Source of the DNA: Streptomyces sp. CB01881
Lineage (GTDB): Bacteria; Actinomycetota; Actinomycetes; Streptomycetales; Streptomycetaceae
DNA: 52,538 nt
Reading direction: 5' to 3'
Assembly: GCF_002953255.1 (NCBI RefSeq)
Contig: NZ_CP026498.1
Location: 11,287,488-11,340,025, forward strand
Below, in pieces: positions 26,391-35,098 of this stretch (positions are counted from its first letter, which is position 1; every line of letters begins with the position of its first letter). The position numbers were made by a program, and so were the translations under genes. Below the pieces are notes generated by a model that was given only the letters and a program-made list of their open reading frames with translations, was not told the origin of the DNA and ran no database searches.

Positions 26391-26504
26391 GTGCCGGTGA
26401 CGGGGGACGCCCGAAGGCCGAGTGACCGTCGGTGTCCAGGCCACAAGGCGTTCCGGGCCGCTTCGCCCGGTCGGCGTGTCCGAACGGGCGGGCATACTGG
26501 CGCC

Positions 26505-27548
26505 GTGCCAACCGCCGAGGAACCCCGCCAGCCCCCTTCCCGTGAGCCGGAGCCGATAGCGCCGGGCCGGGCGACACCCGACCCGTTCGAGGGACTCGTC
26601 CTGGACGAGCGTTTCATCGGGGACGCCGCCGTCAAGGAGCCGACCGCCCGGACCCGGATGCTCGCCGCGCAGTGGCGGAGGGAGCCGCCGGTGGACCCGG
26701 GAGGCCGCCGCTGGGCACCCGGGGCGGCCTCCGGCGCGGCCCGCTCAAGGTGGACCCGGCCCGGACGCCGGCGCACCGTGCTGATCGCGGTCACCGCTTT
26801 CGCGGCGCTGCTGGCCGTCGCGGTCGGGGCGGACCCGGCCGGTCTGCTGAACGGGGACGGCCTGGCGGCGCGCAACCCGCGGGCCGTGCCCGCATCGCCC
26901 CGGCCGACCGTGGACGTCGCGCTGCCCGGCGGCGGGGTCTCCGACGGCACCAGGTGCGGCACCAAGGGCTTCCACCACTTCGAACCGGCGCCCGCATCCT
27001 TCACCTTCGCCACCAGACCACAGCCGGACACCCCACTGCCAGGACCGCAACTCGTCCTCGGCTCCTACGGGTTCTCACGGACCTCGGCGAAAGACCCCGG
27101 ACACTTCACCCTCGGCCTGCAGCTCGGCCCGGGCGTCGGCGACCGCACGCTGGACCTGTCCGCGCCACTCGGCCCGCAGGGCGTGGCGGTGGAGATCGAA
27201 GGCCCGGACGGCCTGGTCGGCGGGGCCCACGGCCTCCCGCTCACACGCGACGACGACACCCCGGACGACACCCCGTCCGACGCGGGCGGCACCGTCCACG
27301 TCGGACCCGAGAACGGCGCGTCCGTACAGGTGACCCTCCCGGCCGCGGCCCTGTGCCCGGGCTTCGACGGCTTCGCCGTCCAGCAACGCCTGACGGCACC
27401 GACCGACTCGCACAACACCATCACCGGCCAGCCGCCCTACCGGCTCACGGTCTCCATCTCCGACCCGGCGATCGGCATGCTGCGGCGCCAGACGGGCTCG
27501 ACGGTGCCGGGCGACGTGCTGGCAACCGACAACCGGGTGCCCCACTGA
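26505..27548 (+). CDS. SCO2583-family membrane protein
   Basis: 347 residues from GTG 26505. The N-terminal signature DPFEGLVLDERFIGDAAVKE then RTRMLAAQWRREPP is diagnostic for the SCO2583/SCO2584 group. A membrane segment follows (about 88-108), then a 230-residue extracytoplasmic domain. In Streptomyces coelicolor SCO2583-SCO2584 are linked to the spore-wall synthesising complex. Here the partner SCO2584 gene is not adjacent and the gene lies among remnants, so it is likely an accessory paralogue. It ends at TGA 27548. The following 237 bases stay open in the same frame with a strongly acidic stretch but no start. Confidence 0.8.
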   Translation: MPTAEEPRQPPSREPEPIAPGRATPDPFEGLVLDERFIGDAAVKEPTARTRMLAAQWRREPPVDPGGRRWAPGAASGAARSRWTRPGRRRTVLIAVTAFAALLAVAVGADPAGLLNGDGLAARNPRAVPASPRPTVDVALPGGGVSDGTRCGTKGFHHFEPAPASFTFATRPQPDTPLPGPQLVLGSYGFSRTSAKDPGHFTLGLQLGPGVGDRTLDLSAPLGPQGVAVEIEGPDGLVGGAHGLPLTRDDDTPDDTPSDAGGTVHVGPENGASVQVTLPAAALCPGFDGFAVQQRLTAPTDSHNTITGQPPYRLTVSISDPAIGMLRRQTGSTVPGDVLATDNRVPH

Positions 27549-27785
27549 CCGCAGCCGCCTGAGAAAAGCTCCGACGACGCCGCACCGTGGCCGGTCCCTG
27601 AACCGTCCCGTGCGGCCCCGGCCGGAGAGGAAGACGAGGACTGCGACGGTCTCGGCTGGGACGACGAGGAGGACGAGGACGACCCGGCCGGGGCCGCACG
27701 GGCCTGCACGCACCCCGGGCACTCCAGCCGGTCCGGGCCGGAGGGCGGTCTGGAGGCACGGCACTCCACCTGTCAGGATCGCATC

Positions 27786-28697
27786 GTGGTCGACTGGGAG
27801 AACCTGACGCCCCTGAACGCGGACGGATCGCGACTGGGCGACGCGAGCCTGCACCCCGGGATCGCGGACCCCGCCTACGTACGCCGCCGGAACAGGATCA
27901 CGGCGGCGGCCGCCGGTCACCGGGTGGGAGATCCGTACGGGCCCGTGCCCTACACCCCGGCCGAGCACGCCACCTGGCGTACGGCCCACGCCGCGGTACG
28001 GGCGGGGCAGGACAAGTGGGCCTGCCGGGAGGTCCTCGCCGCGCGGGCGGCCGCCCCGGTGCCCGCCGACGCCGTACCGCAGCACGCCGAGGTCTCCGAC
28101 GCCCTGCAGGCCCTCACCGGGTTCCGCTTCACCCTGGCGGGCGGCATCGTTGCGAACAAGCGCTTCCTGGGCGCGATGGCCGAGGGCTACTTCCACGCCG
28201 TGCAGTACCTGCGCCACCCCGCGATGCCCCTCTACACGCCCGAACCCGACGTCCTGCACGACGTGTTCGGCCACGGCATCCACCTCGCCGACCCGTTCTC
28301 CGCCGACCTCTACCGCACGGTCGGAGCCGCGGCCGCACGCGTCGACTCCGCCGACGCCCTCGACCTGATCAGCCGCGTGTACTGGTTCACCCTCGAATAC
28401 GGCGTCCTGCTCGAAGCCGGCCACCCGAAGGCCTACGGAGCGGCGCTGCTGTCCTCCTCCGGCGAACTCGCCCGCTTCACCCGCGCCGACCTGCGCCCGT
28501 GGAACCTCACCGAGGCCGTACGCCTGCCCTACCAGGTCGCCGGCTACCAACCGATCCTGTTCACCCTCGACTCCCCCGCCCACCTCGCCGACGTCCTCCA
28601 CGGCTTCCTCGACGACTTCGACGAGACCACGCGCGACCGCCACCGGCTCCCCCCGCAGCCCGACCGCGGCTTCATGGCCCGCCCCCACAACCGGTGA
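27786..28697 (+). CDS. Biopterin-dependent aromatic amino acid hydroxylase (phenylalanine 4-monooxygenase type)
   Basis: 303 residues from GTG 27786. The iron site is plain: HDVFGHGIH gives His158 and His163, and YWFTLEYG gives Glu204. FHAVQYLRHPAMPLYTPEPD is the substrate/pterin loop. It would oxidise phenylalanine (or tyrosine/tryptophan) with O2 and tetrahydrobiopterin in the cytoplasm. Length and domain match monomeric bacterial enzymes without a regulatory domain. It stands alone, with no pterin recycling or tyrosine catabolism gene nearby. Substrate choice cannot be told from sequence alone. Confidence 0.9.
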   Translation: MVDWENLTPLNADGSRLGDASLHPGIADPAYVRRRNRITAAAAGHRVGDPYGPVPYTPAEHATWRTAHAAVRAGQDKWACREVLAARAAAPVPADAVPQHAEVSDALQALTGFRFTLAGGIVANKRFLGAMAEGYFHAVQYLRHPAMPLYTPEPDVLHDVFGHGIHLADPFSADLYRTVGAAAARVDSADALDLISRVYWFTLEYGVLLEAGHPKAYGAALLSSSGELARFTRADLRPWNLTEAVRLPYQVAGYQPILFTLDSPAHLADVLHGFLDDFDETTRDRHRLPPQPDRGFMARPHNR

Positions 28698-28759
28698 ACC
28701 CGGAACACGAACCGACGCCACTCGCCACCGGCCCGAAAACGGCGGGACACACCGATTCT

Positions 28760-29159
28760 GATCACGCCGTGCAGCACGGCGTCGTCGTACTCGCGCCGGC
28801 CGTCCCCGTCGTTGTCGTGGAAGGGGATGGCCTGCCATGAGCCCCGCCAACGGTCGGCGGACAGATCCGCGACGGCCTGCTGCCGGTTGGCCAGGCCGAC
28901 CGGTCCGGCGTCGGTGACGACCAGGGCAACCGGCGGGTACCCGGCGCGAGTACGCCCGGGGTCCACCGGGGCACCGTCCGGTCGGCGCTCTCCTGGCCGG
29001 CGAGGGCCGGGCGTTGGCCCGGACCTTCACCGGCACCCCGTTCTCCGCCGCCTGGAGCACCGCGTCCGGGCGCACCCTGCGCTTGCCGTGAACCTGCGTC
29101 TTGCCGCCCAGGCAGATCACGAGCACCGACGACCCATGCCGCATATCTATACGAACCAT
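28760..29159 (-). pseudogene. Replication-relaxation remnant (copy C) with internal deletion and frameshift
   Basis: From ATG 29159, GGKTQVHGKRRVRPDAVLQA then AENGVPV matches the middle of the family, but the VEVDR block is skipped and the reading jumps to KVRAN. After a frameshift the block RTRAGYPPVALVVTDAGP, LANRQQAVADLSADRWRGSW and HDNDGDGRREYDDAVLHGV continues to about 28760. It is thus deleted internally and out of frame. The 3' part matches copy B nearly base for base. Confidence 0.55.
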
Positions 29160-29205
29160 GGCAAACTGGGCGTAAGTGATAGTGCTCTACAGAGGAAAAT
29201 CACCC

Positions 29206-29352
29206 ATGACTCATGGAGCCCACCCCCACGCTCCTACCGTCCGCGCGAACATCGACCGGGCCCGCGGCTGCGAAGAATGCCGCAGCTGGGGCACCGTGAT
29301 CACACCCGAGGGCCGCCACGAGCTGTGCCCCAGGTGCCAGCCCCCTGATTAA
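29206..29352 (+). CDS. 48-residue zinc-ribbon peptide, probably prematurely stopped
   Basis: ATG 29206 is preceded by AGAGGA at a good distance. The product has two CxxC pairs (RGCEECRSWG and LCPRCQPPD), enough for one zinc. It stops at TAA 29350, but the same frame continues with equally good coding (ARDLRSLAGDLQAAFDDFGQ) to TAG 29413. The original protein was therefore probably 69 residues, and GAA to TAA is the simplest change. Either product may be made. Small zinc ribbons like this are typical of mobile elements. Confidence 0.5.
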   Translation: MTHGAHPHAPTVRANIDRARGCEECRSWGTVITPEGRHELCPRCQPPD

Positions 29353-29566
29353 GCACGCGACCTCCGATCTCTGGCCGGCGACCTCCAGGCCGCCTTCGAC
29401 GACTTCGGCCAGTAGCCAACCCCACCCCCGCACACCCCGACCCAGGAACCCCTTGCAGGCGCCCTGAGCCGGAAGCAGATCACACTGGGCGCTTCCAGGC
29501 GGGGCAGAGCTTCTCATGGAGCAGCCGCAGCTCCCACCACGGATCCTCGAGCCTGTTCCGCTGCTT

Positions 29567-29767
29567 CTACTTCCGCTCCTTCGCGGTCGACAGCGGCAGC
29601 CGCAGCGGGCCGAGATCCTTCTTCTTACGGGCGGCGGCGCAGTCCGGGCACTCCGCGGTCTCTGGTGCCGCCTCGGTGCGCAACTCCCGCTCCGAACCCA
29701 CCGCCCCGCCCAACGGGCCCTTACAGGTCCGGCAAGGCGGATCTCCCTCGCCGGGGAGGCGACCTAC
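29567..29767 (-). pseudogene. Zinc-ribbon small protein lacking a start codon
   Basis: The frame reads PPCRTCKGPLGG, then RTEAAPETAECPDCAAARKK, ending KERK at TAG 29567. The two CxxC pairs and charged tail are convincing coding. Between the upstream stop (29768-29770) and the first Cys pair there is no ATG, GTG or TTG, so the start was lost or shifted out of frame. AAGGAG just upstream may be its old ribosome site. Confidence 0.45.
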
Positions 29768-29873
29768 TCACTCCTTGGCCGGCTCACTGCCCGCTACGGC
29801 CTGGACGACACCGCTCTGTTCCCGTACCGGCAGTGACACGGAAAGCGGGACTCGGACACGAGGGCCAACGGAC

Positions 29874-29913
29874 AAGGCCGGGGCCAGCGCACTCGTGCGC
29901 CAGCCCCGGCCTT
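29874..29913 (-). terminator. Strong terminator after the initiator tRNA
   Basis: Ten-base arms AAGGCCGGGG and CCCCGGCCTT enclose a second hairpin GCGCAC-TC-GTGCGC. It begins six bases after the tRNA 3' end on the minus strand, the expected place for tRNA transcript termination. Confidence 0.8.
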
Positions 29914-29918
29914 GGTAG

Positions 29919-29992
29919 TAGCGGGGACAGGATTTGAACCTGCGACCTCTGGGTTATGAGCCCAGCGAGCTACCGAGCTGCTCCACCCCGCG
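29919..29992 (-). tRNA. Initiator tRNA-fMet (CAT)
   Basis: The 74-nucleotide cloverleaf folds fully: acceptor arm CGCGGGG with CCCCGC, D arm with AGCTCGGTAGCTCG, T arm GCAGG-TTCAAAT-CCTGT. The anticodon loop CTCATAA reads CAT. Two features mark it as the initiator: the anticodon stem has three consecutive G-C pairs (GGG/CCC), and position 1 (C) is unpaired with position 72 (T). CCA is not encoded. It is the only RNA gene found in the window and implies a chromosomal location or a tRNA-carrying large plasmid. Confidence 0.93.
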
Positions 29993-30300
29993 TCGGTGAC
30001 ACCACCTTATGCGGCAACCGCTCCAATACGAAATCGGTTTCCCCCGGCGCTCCGGCTCGTCCTTGCCGACCCCGCCGCGGTCCCCACGTACCGCACACCG
30101 CCCCAGTGGAACAGACGCACCCGGCCGTCGTCGGCCAGGACCGCGCACACCCGCATGTGTCGATCCCGGCCGGGCGGGCAAACTCACCGGCGCCCCGGGG
30201 CGAGACTCACCACCCGGGGCGAAACTCACCAGTGCAGGTCAGCAGGGGTGGCGAAACTCCCCGGCGCAGGTCAGCGGCCTGCGCCGAGGGTGAGGCAGGG

Positions 30301-30633
30301 TCAGGAGCGGCGCCACCGGGAACCGCGCCGCTCCTCCTCGGCGGCCGCAGCTTCGGCGGCGGCCCGCTCGCGGTCGGCCCTCTCCCGGGCGCGCTGGTCG
30401 GCGGCGGCCTGACGGCAGTCGGCGCACAGCCCGTCGTCGCCCCGGGCGCCGGCCCGCAACGCGCATCTGCCACCGCTCGTCCGAGAACGGCATCGGGCAG
30501 CGGGTACAGATACGCCCGCGGCGGACCAGGGCCGTCCAGGTGTCCGGCGGAATCGAGACGGCTGCCCCTGCCACGGCTTCGCGTGGACCGGGCACAGCGC
30601 GGCGAGGACGTGGTCGCGCGCCGGCGTCGTCAC
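30301..30633 (-). pseudogene. Cys-rich small protein gene, frameshifted (family Z, copy 1)
   Basis: GTG 30633 overlaps the esterase stop by GTGA. Three frames must be joined to read MTTPARDHVLAALCPVHAKP, then ALVRRGRICTRCPMPFSDER and finally DDGLCADCRQAAADQRARER with an Ala/Glu-rich helical tail. The CxxC pairs and tail match copies near 32.2 and 42.9 kb. At least two frameshifts mean no full protein is made. The family is unnamed; the Cys pattern suggests one zinc. Confidence 0.5.
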
Positions 30634-31994
30634 GGCTTCAGTTTGTCGGCCTCCCGGACTTCGTGGAGATGGATGAGGACGTCGAAGGACTGGGCGATCG
30701 CGGTGGCGCGGGGCTTCTCGGGGAACTGCGTGCCGATGTTGAGCGTGGGCCGGGCGACGTTCAACCAGGCGCGCGCGGCAGCCGGGGCCTTGCGGACATC
30801 GAGGTAGAAGTCTCGGTAACCGACCTGGTCGAGGGTGTGCTCGTTCCTGCCGGGCTCGGCGGCGCCCACGGTGAACTTCTTCCAGTCGCCGCCGAGTGCG
30901 GCGTCCTTCGACAGGAAGGAGCCCTGGTTGAAGGTGAAGCCGATGGGCAGGTAGTCCTTGCCCATGGTGTCGCGCAGGAACGACCCCTGCGTCCTGGAGT
31001 ACAGCTCAGGGTTGTCGGAGACGTAGCCGACGTGGTTGTTCTGCGCCGACACCAGGATCTTGTCGCCGGTGTGCTGCCGCCACCAGGCCACGTTCTGGGC
31101 CATCACCTCGTCCCGGAACAGCTCGAAGTCGGGCAGCGACGCGGGGTCGTTCGGGTCGATGGTGAGGAACCTGGCGGTCTGGGCGATTGAACGGGCGTTC
31201 TGCTCGACCCAGTCGAACGCGTCTCCGCCGGAGCCCTTCTTGCCGCTGACCAGTTCCAGGGCCTGCTGCGCCTTGGCTGCGAGCTGCTGGCGTTCCGCGA
31301 GCGGCTTGCCCAGGTAGGCGAAGACGTTGTCGATGGGCCGCAGGCCGGTGTAGAGGTCGTTGAGCCGCGGCAGTGCCTCGGGGTGGTTCTTCTGCACGTA
31401 GCCGGTCACCCGTGCGAAGAACGCGTCGTTCAACGAGGGGGCGCCGATGTCGTCGCCCATGAAGTGCACGGGGCGGTCGGGGTGGTGGCGGTTGTGGTCG
31501 CGCATCCACTCGATGAGGCTCACGAACTCCTCACGGTCCCAGGGCGAGTCGGCGAGGGTCTGCCTGGCGACACCGCGGGCGTCACCGCCCGTGCCGTTCT
31601 GGACGTAGTCGTCGATCTGGAGTCCCGCAGACCAGCTCAGCTCCAGGGCGAAGGTGGTGAAGCCCTTCTCTTCGACAAGGTGGCGGAAGACCCGCTCCTT
31701 CATGGCGAAGAACTCATGGGAGCCGTGGGTGGCCTCGCCGAGGCCGACCACCTTCGCGTCGCCGATCATCACGGACAGGGCTCGCAGGTCGGCCGTGTTC
31801 CCGCCGGGCTCGGTCGCACGCAGCGGGTGGGCCGCCCGTTCCAACGCCCGTACCGGATCCTGCATCCCACCGGCCGTGTAGACCGTGTCGGCAGCGGCCG
31901 CCTGGACCGCCACCGGGGCGAGGACCGCCCCCGCCACGGTCACCGCCGTCGCCAGCAGTCCCCGCCGACTGATGCGCTTGGGGTACTTAGCCAT
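30630..31994 (-). CDS. Exported erythromycin-esterase-like protein
   Basis: 454 residues. A Tat-type leader (ISRRGLLATAVTVAGAV) is followed by the EreA-like fold: VGLGEATHGSHEFF near residue 82, with the Glu and His used by this family, IEWMRDHNRHHPDRPVHFMG, and ILVSAQNNHVGYVSDN. Family members hydrolyse macrolide lactones, but many relatives, especially exported ones, have unknown esterase substrates, so resistance cannot be assumed. It lacks a linked transporter or macrolide genes. Its stop overlaps the start of the broken zinc gene. Confidence 0.85.
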   Translation of the reverse strand: MAKYPKRISRRGLLATAVTVAGAVLAPVAVQAAAADTVYTAGGMQDPVRALERAAHPLRATEPGGNTADLRALSVMIGDAKVVGLGEATHGSHEFFAMKERVFRHLVEEKGFTTFALELSWSAGLQIDDYVQNGTGGDARGVARQTLADSPWDREEFVSLIEWMRDHNRHHPDRPVHFMGDDIGAPSLNDAFFARVTGYVQKNHPEALPRLNDLYTGLRPIDNVFAYLGKPLAERQQLAAKAQQALELVSGKKGSGGDAFDWVEQNARSIAQTARFLTIDPNDPASLPDFELFRDEVMAQNVAWWRQHTGDKILVSAQNNHVGYVSDNPELYSRTQGSFLRDTMGKDYLPIGFTFNQGSFLSKDAALGGDWKKFTVGAAEPGRNEHTLDQVGYRDFYLDVRKAPAAARAWLNVARPTLNIGTQFPEKPRATAIAQSFDVLIHLHEVREADKLKP

Positions 31995-32039
31995 GCGTTC
32001 TTGCCCCTCAACTTGCGTATGACAACGTAAGAAGATCCT

Positions 32040-32348
32040 TTCCCGTGATCCCGTTGCCCCGCGCTGAGGGCAGCCACCGAACTCTTCCGGGGGCTACCCC
32101 CCTCCTCCAGGAGACGCACGAGTCCCGCTGCGGCCTGCTCAGCGTGGAGCAGCTCGTCGCCGTCCGGGTTGCCGAACGCGTCGGCGAGGGTGTGCCAGCC
32201 GGCGGCCGAACCGGTGCCACACCGGGGCGTCGGCCCCGTGGCGGCGCAGTAGCGGCAGGGCGGTGGCGACGACCGGGAGGTCGCGGGCGTGGATGGCGTC
32301 GTCGCCGTACCCGGGCGCGTACCAGGCGTCCTCGGAGGCAGCCTCCAC
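32040..32348 (-). pseudogene. Remnant of unnamed family Z (copy 2), frameshifted
   Basis: GTG 32348 opens EDAWYAPGYGDDAIHARDLP then VVATALPLLRRHGADAPVWH. Near 32210 the frame breaks and continues in another frame as GWHTLADAFGNPDGDELLHA then AGLVRLLEEGG. The second part aligns with GWHTLTYALDNPDGDRLVAV at 43.05 kb, where a CxxC domain follows. Here the CxxC domain is absent. It is a decayed partial copy. The rest of 31995-32526 holds the promoter regions of both neighbours and no other gene. Confidence 0.45.
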
Positions 32349-32526
32349 ACTCTGGAACCGTCACCCGGTCACCCCTCGGGGTAAGCGAACGCGTGGAGAT
32401 CCACTGGCCGATGTGCCGCAATCCGTGCCGGCCTCGCACCTTCCCGCAACCCGACGTCACCAACTGGACACTGCTCGCATACTGACGATAATCAAAAGAT
32501 CGTACTTTGACCCACGGGGGGAAACC

Positions 32527-32955
32527 GTGCCAAGTCCCTATGCGCAGCCCGCTCTCGGCGTCAACCCATCAGCACTGGAGGGTTGTGGACGAACCGCCCA
32601 GCACCTGGGCGGCCAGATACCGCTCGAGACGGCGAAGATCACCGAGCCCAACGACCAGGCCGCGTCGACGCTCCAGGGCTGGCTCACCGGGCCCGCGATC
32701 CACAACTGCGCCGCCGGCTGGAAGACGTTGCTGGACAAGCTCGCCGGCGAGATGGGCAGCGCCGGCACCAAGCTCACGACCGCCGCCGCCACCTACCGGC
32801 AGAACGAGCAGAACGTGTCGGTGTCCATGAGCGGCGTCACTGGTACCAGCACCTATCAGCCTCCGGCGAATGACCCGTTCAACACCGTCCTCACCAGTGA
32901 CCTGTCCCCGGCCGCCGAAGCCCGCCGAGCCGCCGGCGCAGGAAAGGCACAGTGA
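32527..32955 (+). CDS. WXG100/EspC-like secreted-type protein
   Basis: 142 residues from GTG 32527, with a G-rich ribosome site before it. It is helical and polar, with no signal peptide, and resembles ESX-linked small helical proteins: ALGVNPSALEGCGRTAQHLG, then WKTLLDKLAGEMGSAGTKLT and TAAATYRQNEQNVS. Such proteins pair with a WXG100 partner for type VII export. Its stop overlaps the next gene's GTG by four bases, so the two are translationally coupled and their products probably interact. Confidence 0.75.
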   Translation: MPSPYAQPALGVNPSALEGCGRTAQHLGGQIPLETAKITEPNDQAASTLQGWLTGPAIHNCAAGWKTLLDKLAGEMGSAGTKLTTAAATYRQNEQNVSVSMSGVTGTSTYQPPANDPFNTVLTSDLSPAAEARRAAGAGKAQ

Positions 32956-34592
32956 AACCGATGGACATCGCCACCCTCAAGAACGCCAACATCAACAACA
33001 TCACCACGGCGAAGAGCGCCTACGACACCCTCATCACCGCGTTCGGACAACACGTCGAGTCCTGGCAGCACGAGGTCGTCGACCGGCTCGGCCTATCGGT
33101 GTGGACCGGAAGCAGCGCAGACAGCGCCGGGGCCGAGTTCACGGCGATCACCACCAAGCTCCGGAACGCCAAGCAGGAACTCTCCTTCGTCAGCCGTGCC
33201 CTCGCCGACGCCGCCGAAGGCTTCGCAGCCGCCCAGGCACACCTGATCAGCGCTCTGGACGACGCCAGGACAGGGAAGTTCACCGTCGCCACGGACGGCA
33301 CCCTCAGCTGGGACAACGAGCCCAGCTCCGCGAACTACGCCGGTGACAAGGCCGAGGAGACCGCCAAGGAGATCAGCCGACGGATCACCGCCGCCCTCAA
33401 CGAGGCCGCCCACGCCGACTCGGAGATCGAACAGCGCCTCAGCCACCTCTCCTACAACGCGACCAGCGGCACCGGGCTGGACTCGGCCACCGTCAAGAAG
33501 GACCAGGACGCGGTCGCCGCCCGCGACGTGGTACCCCCGGCCGGGACCGACCCCGACACCGCGAAACGCTGGTGGGACAGCCTCACCGAAGTCCAGCAGC
33601 AGCGCTTCATCCTCAACCACCCCGACCAGGTCGGCAACCTCGACGGCATCCCGGTCGTCGCCCGCAACCAGGCCAACCAGATCAACCTGGCACGGACCAA
33701 GCAGGACCTCCAACTCCAGCTCAACCACCTGGGGCCCGAGCCCAAGCAGTTCAACGGATGGGTCAAGGGAGATCCGGTCCCGAACCCCGACTACGAAGAA
33801 TGGCACCGCAAGCAGAAGGACCTGCAGGAGAAGATCGACTCGATCAAGGGCATCGAAAGCCGGCTGACGGGCGACAATCTGACGATGCGCGGCGCGCCGG
33901 CCTTCCTGTTGGGCTTCGACACCAAGGGCAAGGGCCGGGCGATCATCTCCGTCAACAACCCCGACACCGCCGACAACGTCGTGACCTTCGTCCCCGGCAC
34001 CTCCTCCCGATTCGCCACAGCCAACGGCGACGTGGACAAGGCGGACGAGATGGCCAGGGCGGCCAAGATGGCGGACGGAGGCAAAACCACCGCCGCCATC
34101 ACCTGGGTCGGCTACGACGCGCCCCAGAACGTGTACACCGAAGCGGGGTTTGACTCGTACGCCGAGAACGCCAAGAACGACCTGGCACGGTTCCAGACCG
34201 CCCTGCGCACGACCCACGAGGGCAACCCCTCGCACAACACCCTCATGGGCCACAGCTACGGAACCGTCGTCGTCGGCTTCACCATGCGCGAGCACAAACT
34301 GCCCGTGGACGACGTGATCCTGGTCGGCAGCCCCGGCGTCGGCGTCGACCACGCCAAGGACCTGAACATCGACCCGTCCCACGTCTACGTCGCCCGGGGC
34401 AGTGAAGACACGATGATCAAAAACGTGGCGAGCACCAGCCTGGCCTTCGGGCTGGACCCCGTGGACAACGACTTCGGCGCGCACCATCTGCAAGCCGGGG
34501 ACAGCGACCATGGGCACTACTGGGACCCCAAGAAAGGCGCGGTGTACGAGTTCGGCAAGGTCATCGCCGGCACCCCCGGGGCCCTGCTGTGA
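32952..34592 (+). CDS. WXG100-like N-terminus fused to alpha/beta hydrolase (DUF1023 type)
   Basis: 546 residues from GTG 32952. The first 110 residues are a helical WXG100-like region (SAYDTLITAFGQHVESWQHE, VWTGSSADSAGAEF). After a long charged linker, the C-terminal 230 residues form the DUF1023 alpha/beta hydrolase: VTFVPGTSSRF, then LMGHSYGTVVVGF with the nucleophile Ser435, and VILVGSPGVGVDHAKD. This layout is typical of actinobacterial type VII-linked effectors or cell-surface enzymes. It is the middle gene of a coupled trio with a WXG100-like partner and a lipoprotein. Confidence 0.88.
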   Translation: MKPMDIATLKNANINNITTAKSAYDTLITAFGQHVESWQHEVVDRLGLSVWTGSSADSAGAEFTAITTKLRNAKQELSFVSRALADAAEGFAAAQAHLISALDDARTGKFTVATDGTLSWDNEPSSANYAGDKAEETAKEISRRITAALNEAAHADSEIEQRLSHLSYNATSGTGLDSATVKKDQDAVAARDVVPPAGTDPDTAKRWWDSLTEVQQQRFILNHPDQVGNLDGIPVVARNQANQINLARTKQDLQLQLNHLGPEPKQFNGWVKGDPVPNPDYEEWHRKQKDLQEKIDSIKGIESRLTGDNLTMRGAPAFLLGFDTKGKGRAIISVNNPDTADNVVTFVPGTSSRFATANGDVDKADEMARAAKMADGGKTTAAITWVGYDAPQNVYTEAGFDSYAENAKNDLARFQTALRTTHEGNPSHNTLMGHSYGTVVVGFTMREHKLPVDDVILVGSPGVGVDHAKDLNIDPSHVYVARGSEDTMIKNVASTSLAFGLDPVDNDFGAHHLQAGDSDHGHYWDPKKGAVYEFGKVIAGTPGALL

Positions 34593-35098
34593 CGCGGCTC
34601 CGCGGCACCGGCATCCTACGCTTCATCGCCCCGGTCCTGGCCCTGCTCGCAACCGCCTGCGGGCCACCGGATGCCAAGCCGACCATGACCCGTGACCAGG
34701 CCAAGCAACGGACGGAGTCGTACTTCACCGACACCTTCGCCATCCTGCCCCAACCCGTGAACGCCGTCGCGGAACGAGACGGCGACGCGACCTGTTTCAA
34801 GGACGACGCCCCCTCGGAGAAGGACGGCCGAGTTATGGCCATGACGTCCCGTTACCTGCGCGGTATCCCGGCCGACCACCACGCGGCGACTTTCGATGCC
34901 TTCCGGGAACACCTCGTCCAAGCCGGTTTCAATGTCACCACCAGTGGCCCCGGCAGCATCTTCCTGGAGAACCCGAAAGACGGCTTCGGAGCCTCCATCC
35001 AGGACGGCGGCGACTGGGCCACCACCCTGACCATCGGCTTCGGTTCCCCCTGCGTGTGGCCCAACGGCACCAAACCCCCGCTCAGGCCAACTGGTTGA
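34589..35098 (+). CDS. Lipoprotein encoded with the DUF1023 hydrolase
   Basis: 169 residues. The GTG start overlaps the hydrolase stop (GTGA). The signal ends in a lipobox-like LLATACGPP, so the mature protein is lipid-anchored outside the membrane. The globular part (QAKQRTESYFTDTFAILPQP; FREHLVQAGFNVTT) is unassigned. In such operons the lipoprotein often serves as partner or immunity factor of the hydrolase, but that is inference. Its last 17 bases overlap the convergent HEAT-repeat gene. Confidence 0.8.
   Translation: MTRLRGTGILRFIAPVLALLATACGPPDAKPTMTRDQAKQRTESYFTDTFAILPQPVNAVAERDGDATCFKDDAPSEKDGRVMAMTSRYLRGIPADHHAATFDAFREHLVQAGFNVTTSGPGSIFLENPKDGFGASIQDGGDWATTLTIGFGSPCVWPNGTKPPLRPTG

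Noticed and set aside
30630..31994. Macrolide resistance gene
   Set aside because: The fold is erythromycin-esterase-like, but the protein is exported and has no resistance context, so only the family call is kept.
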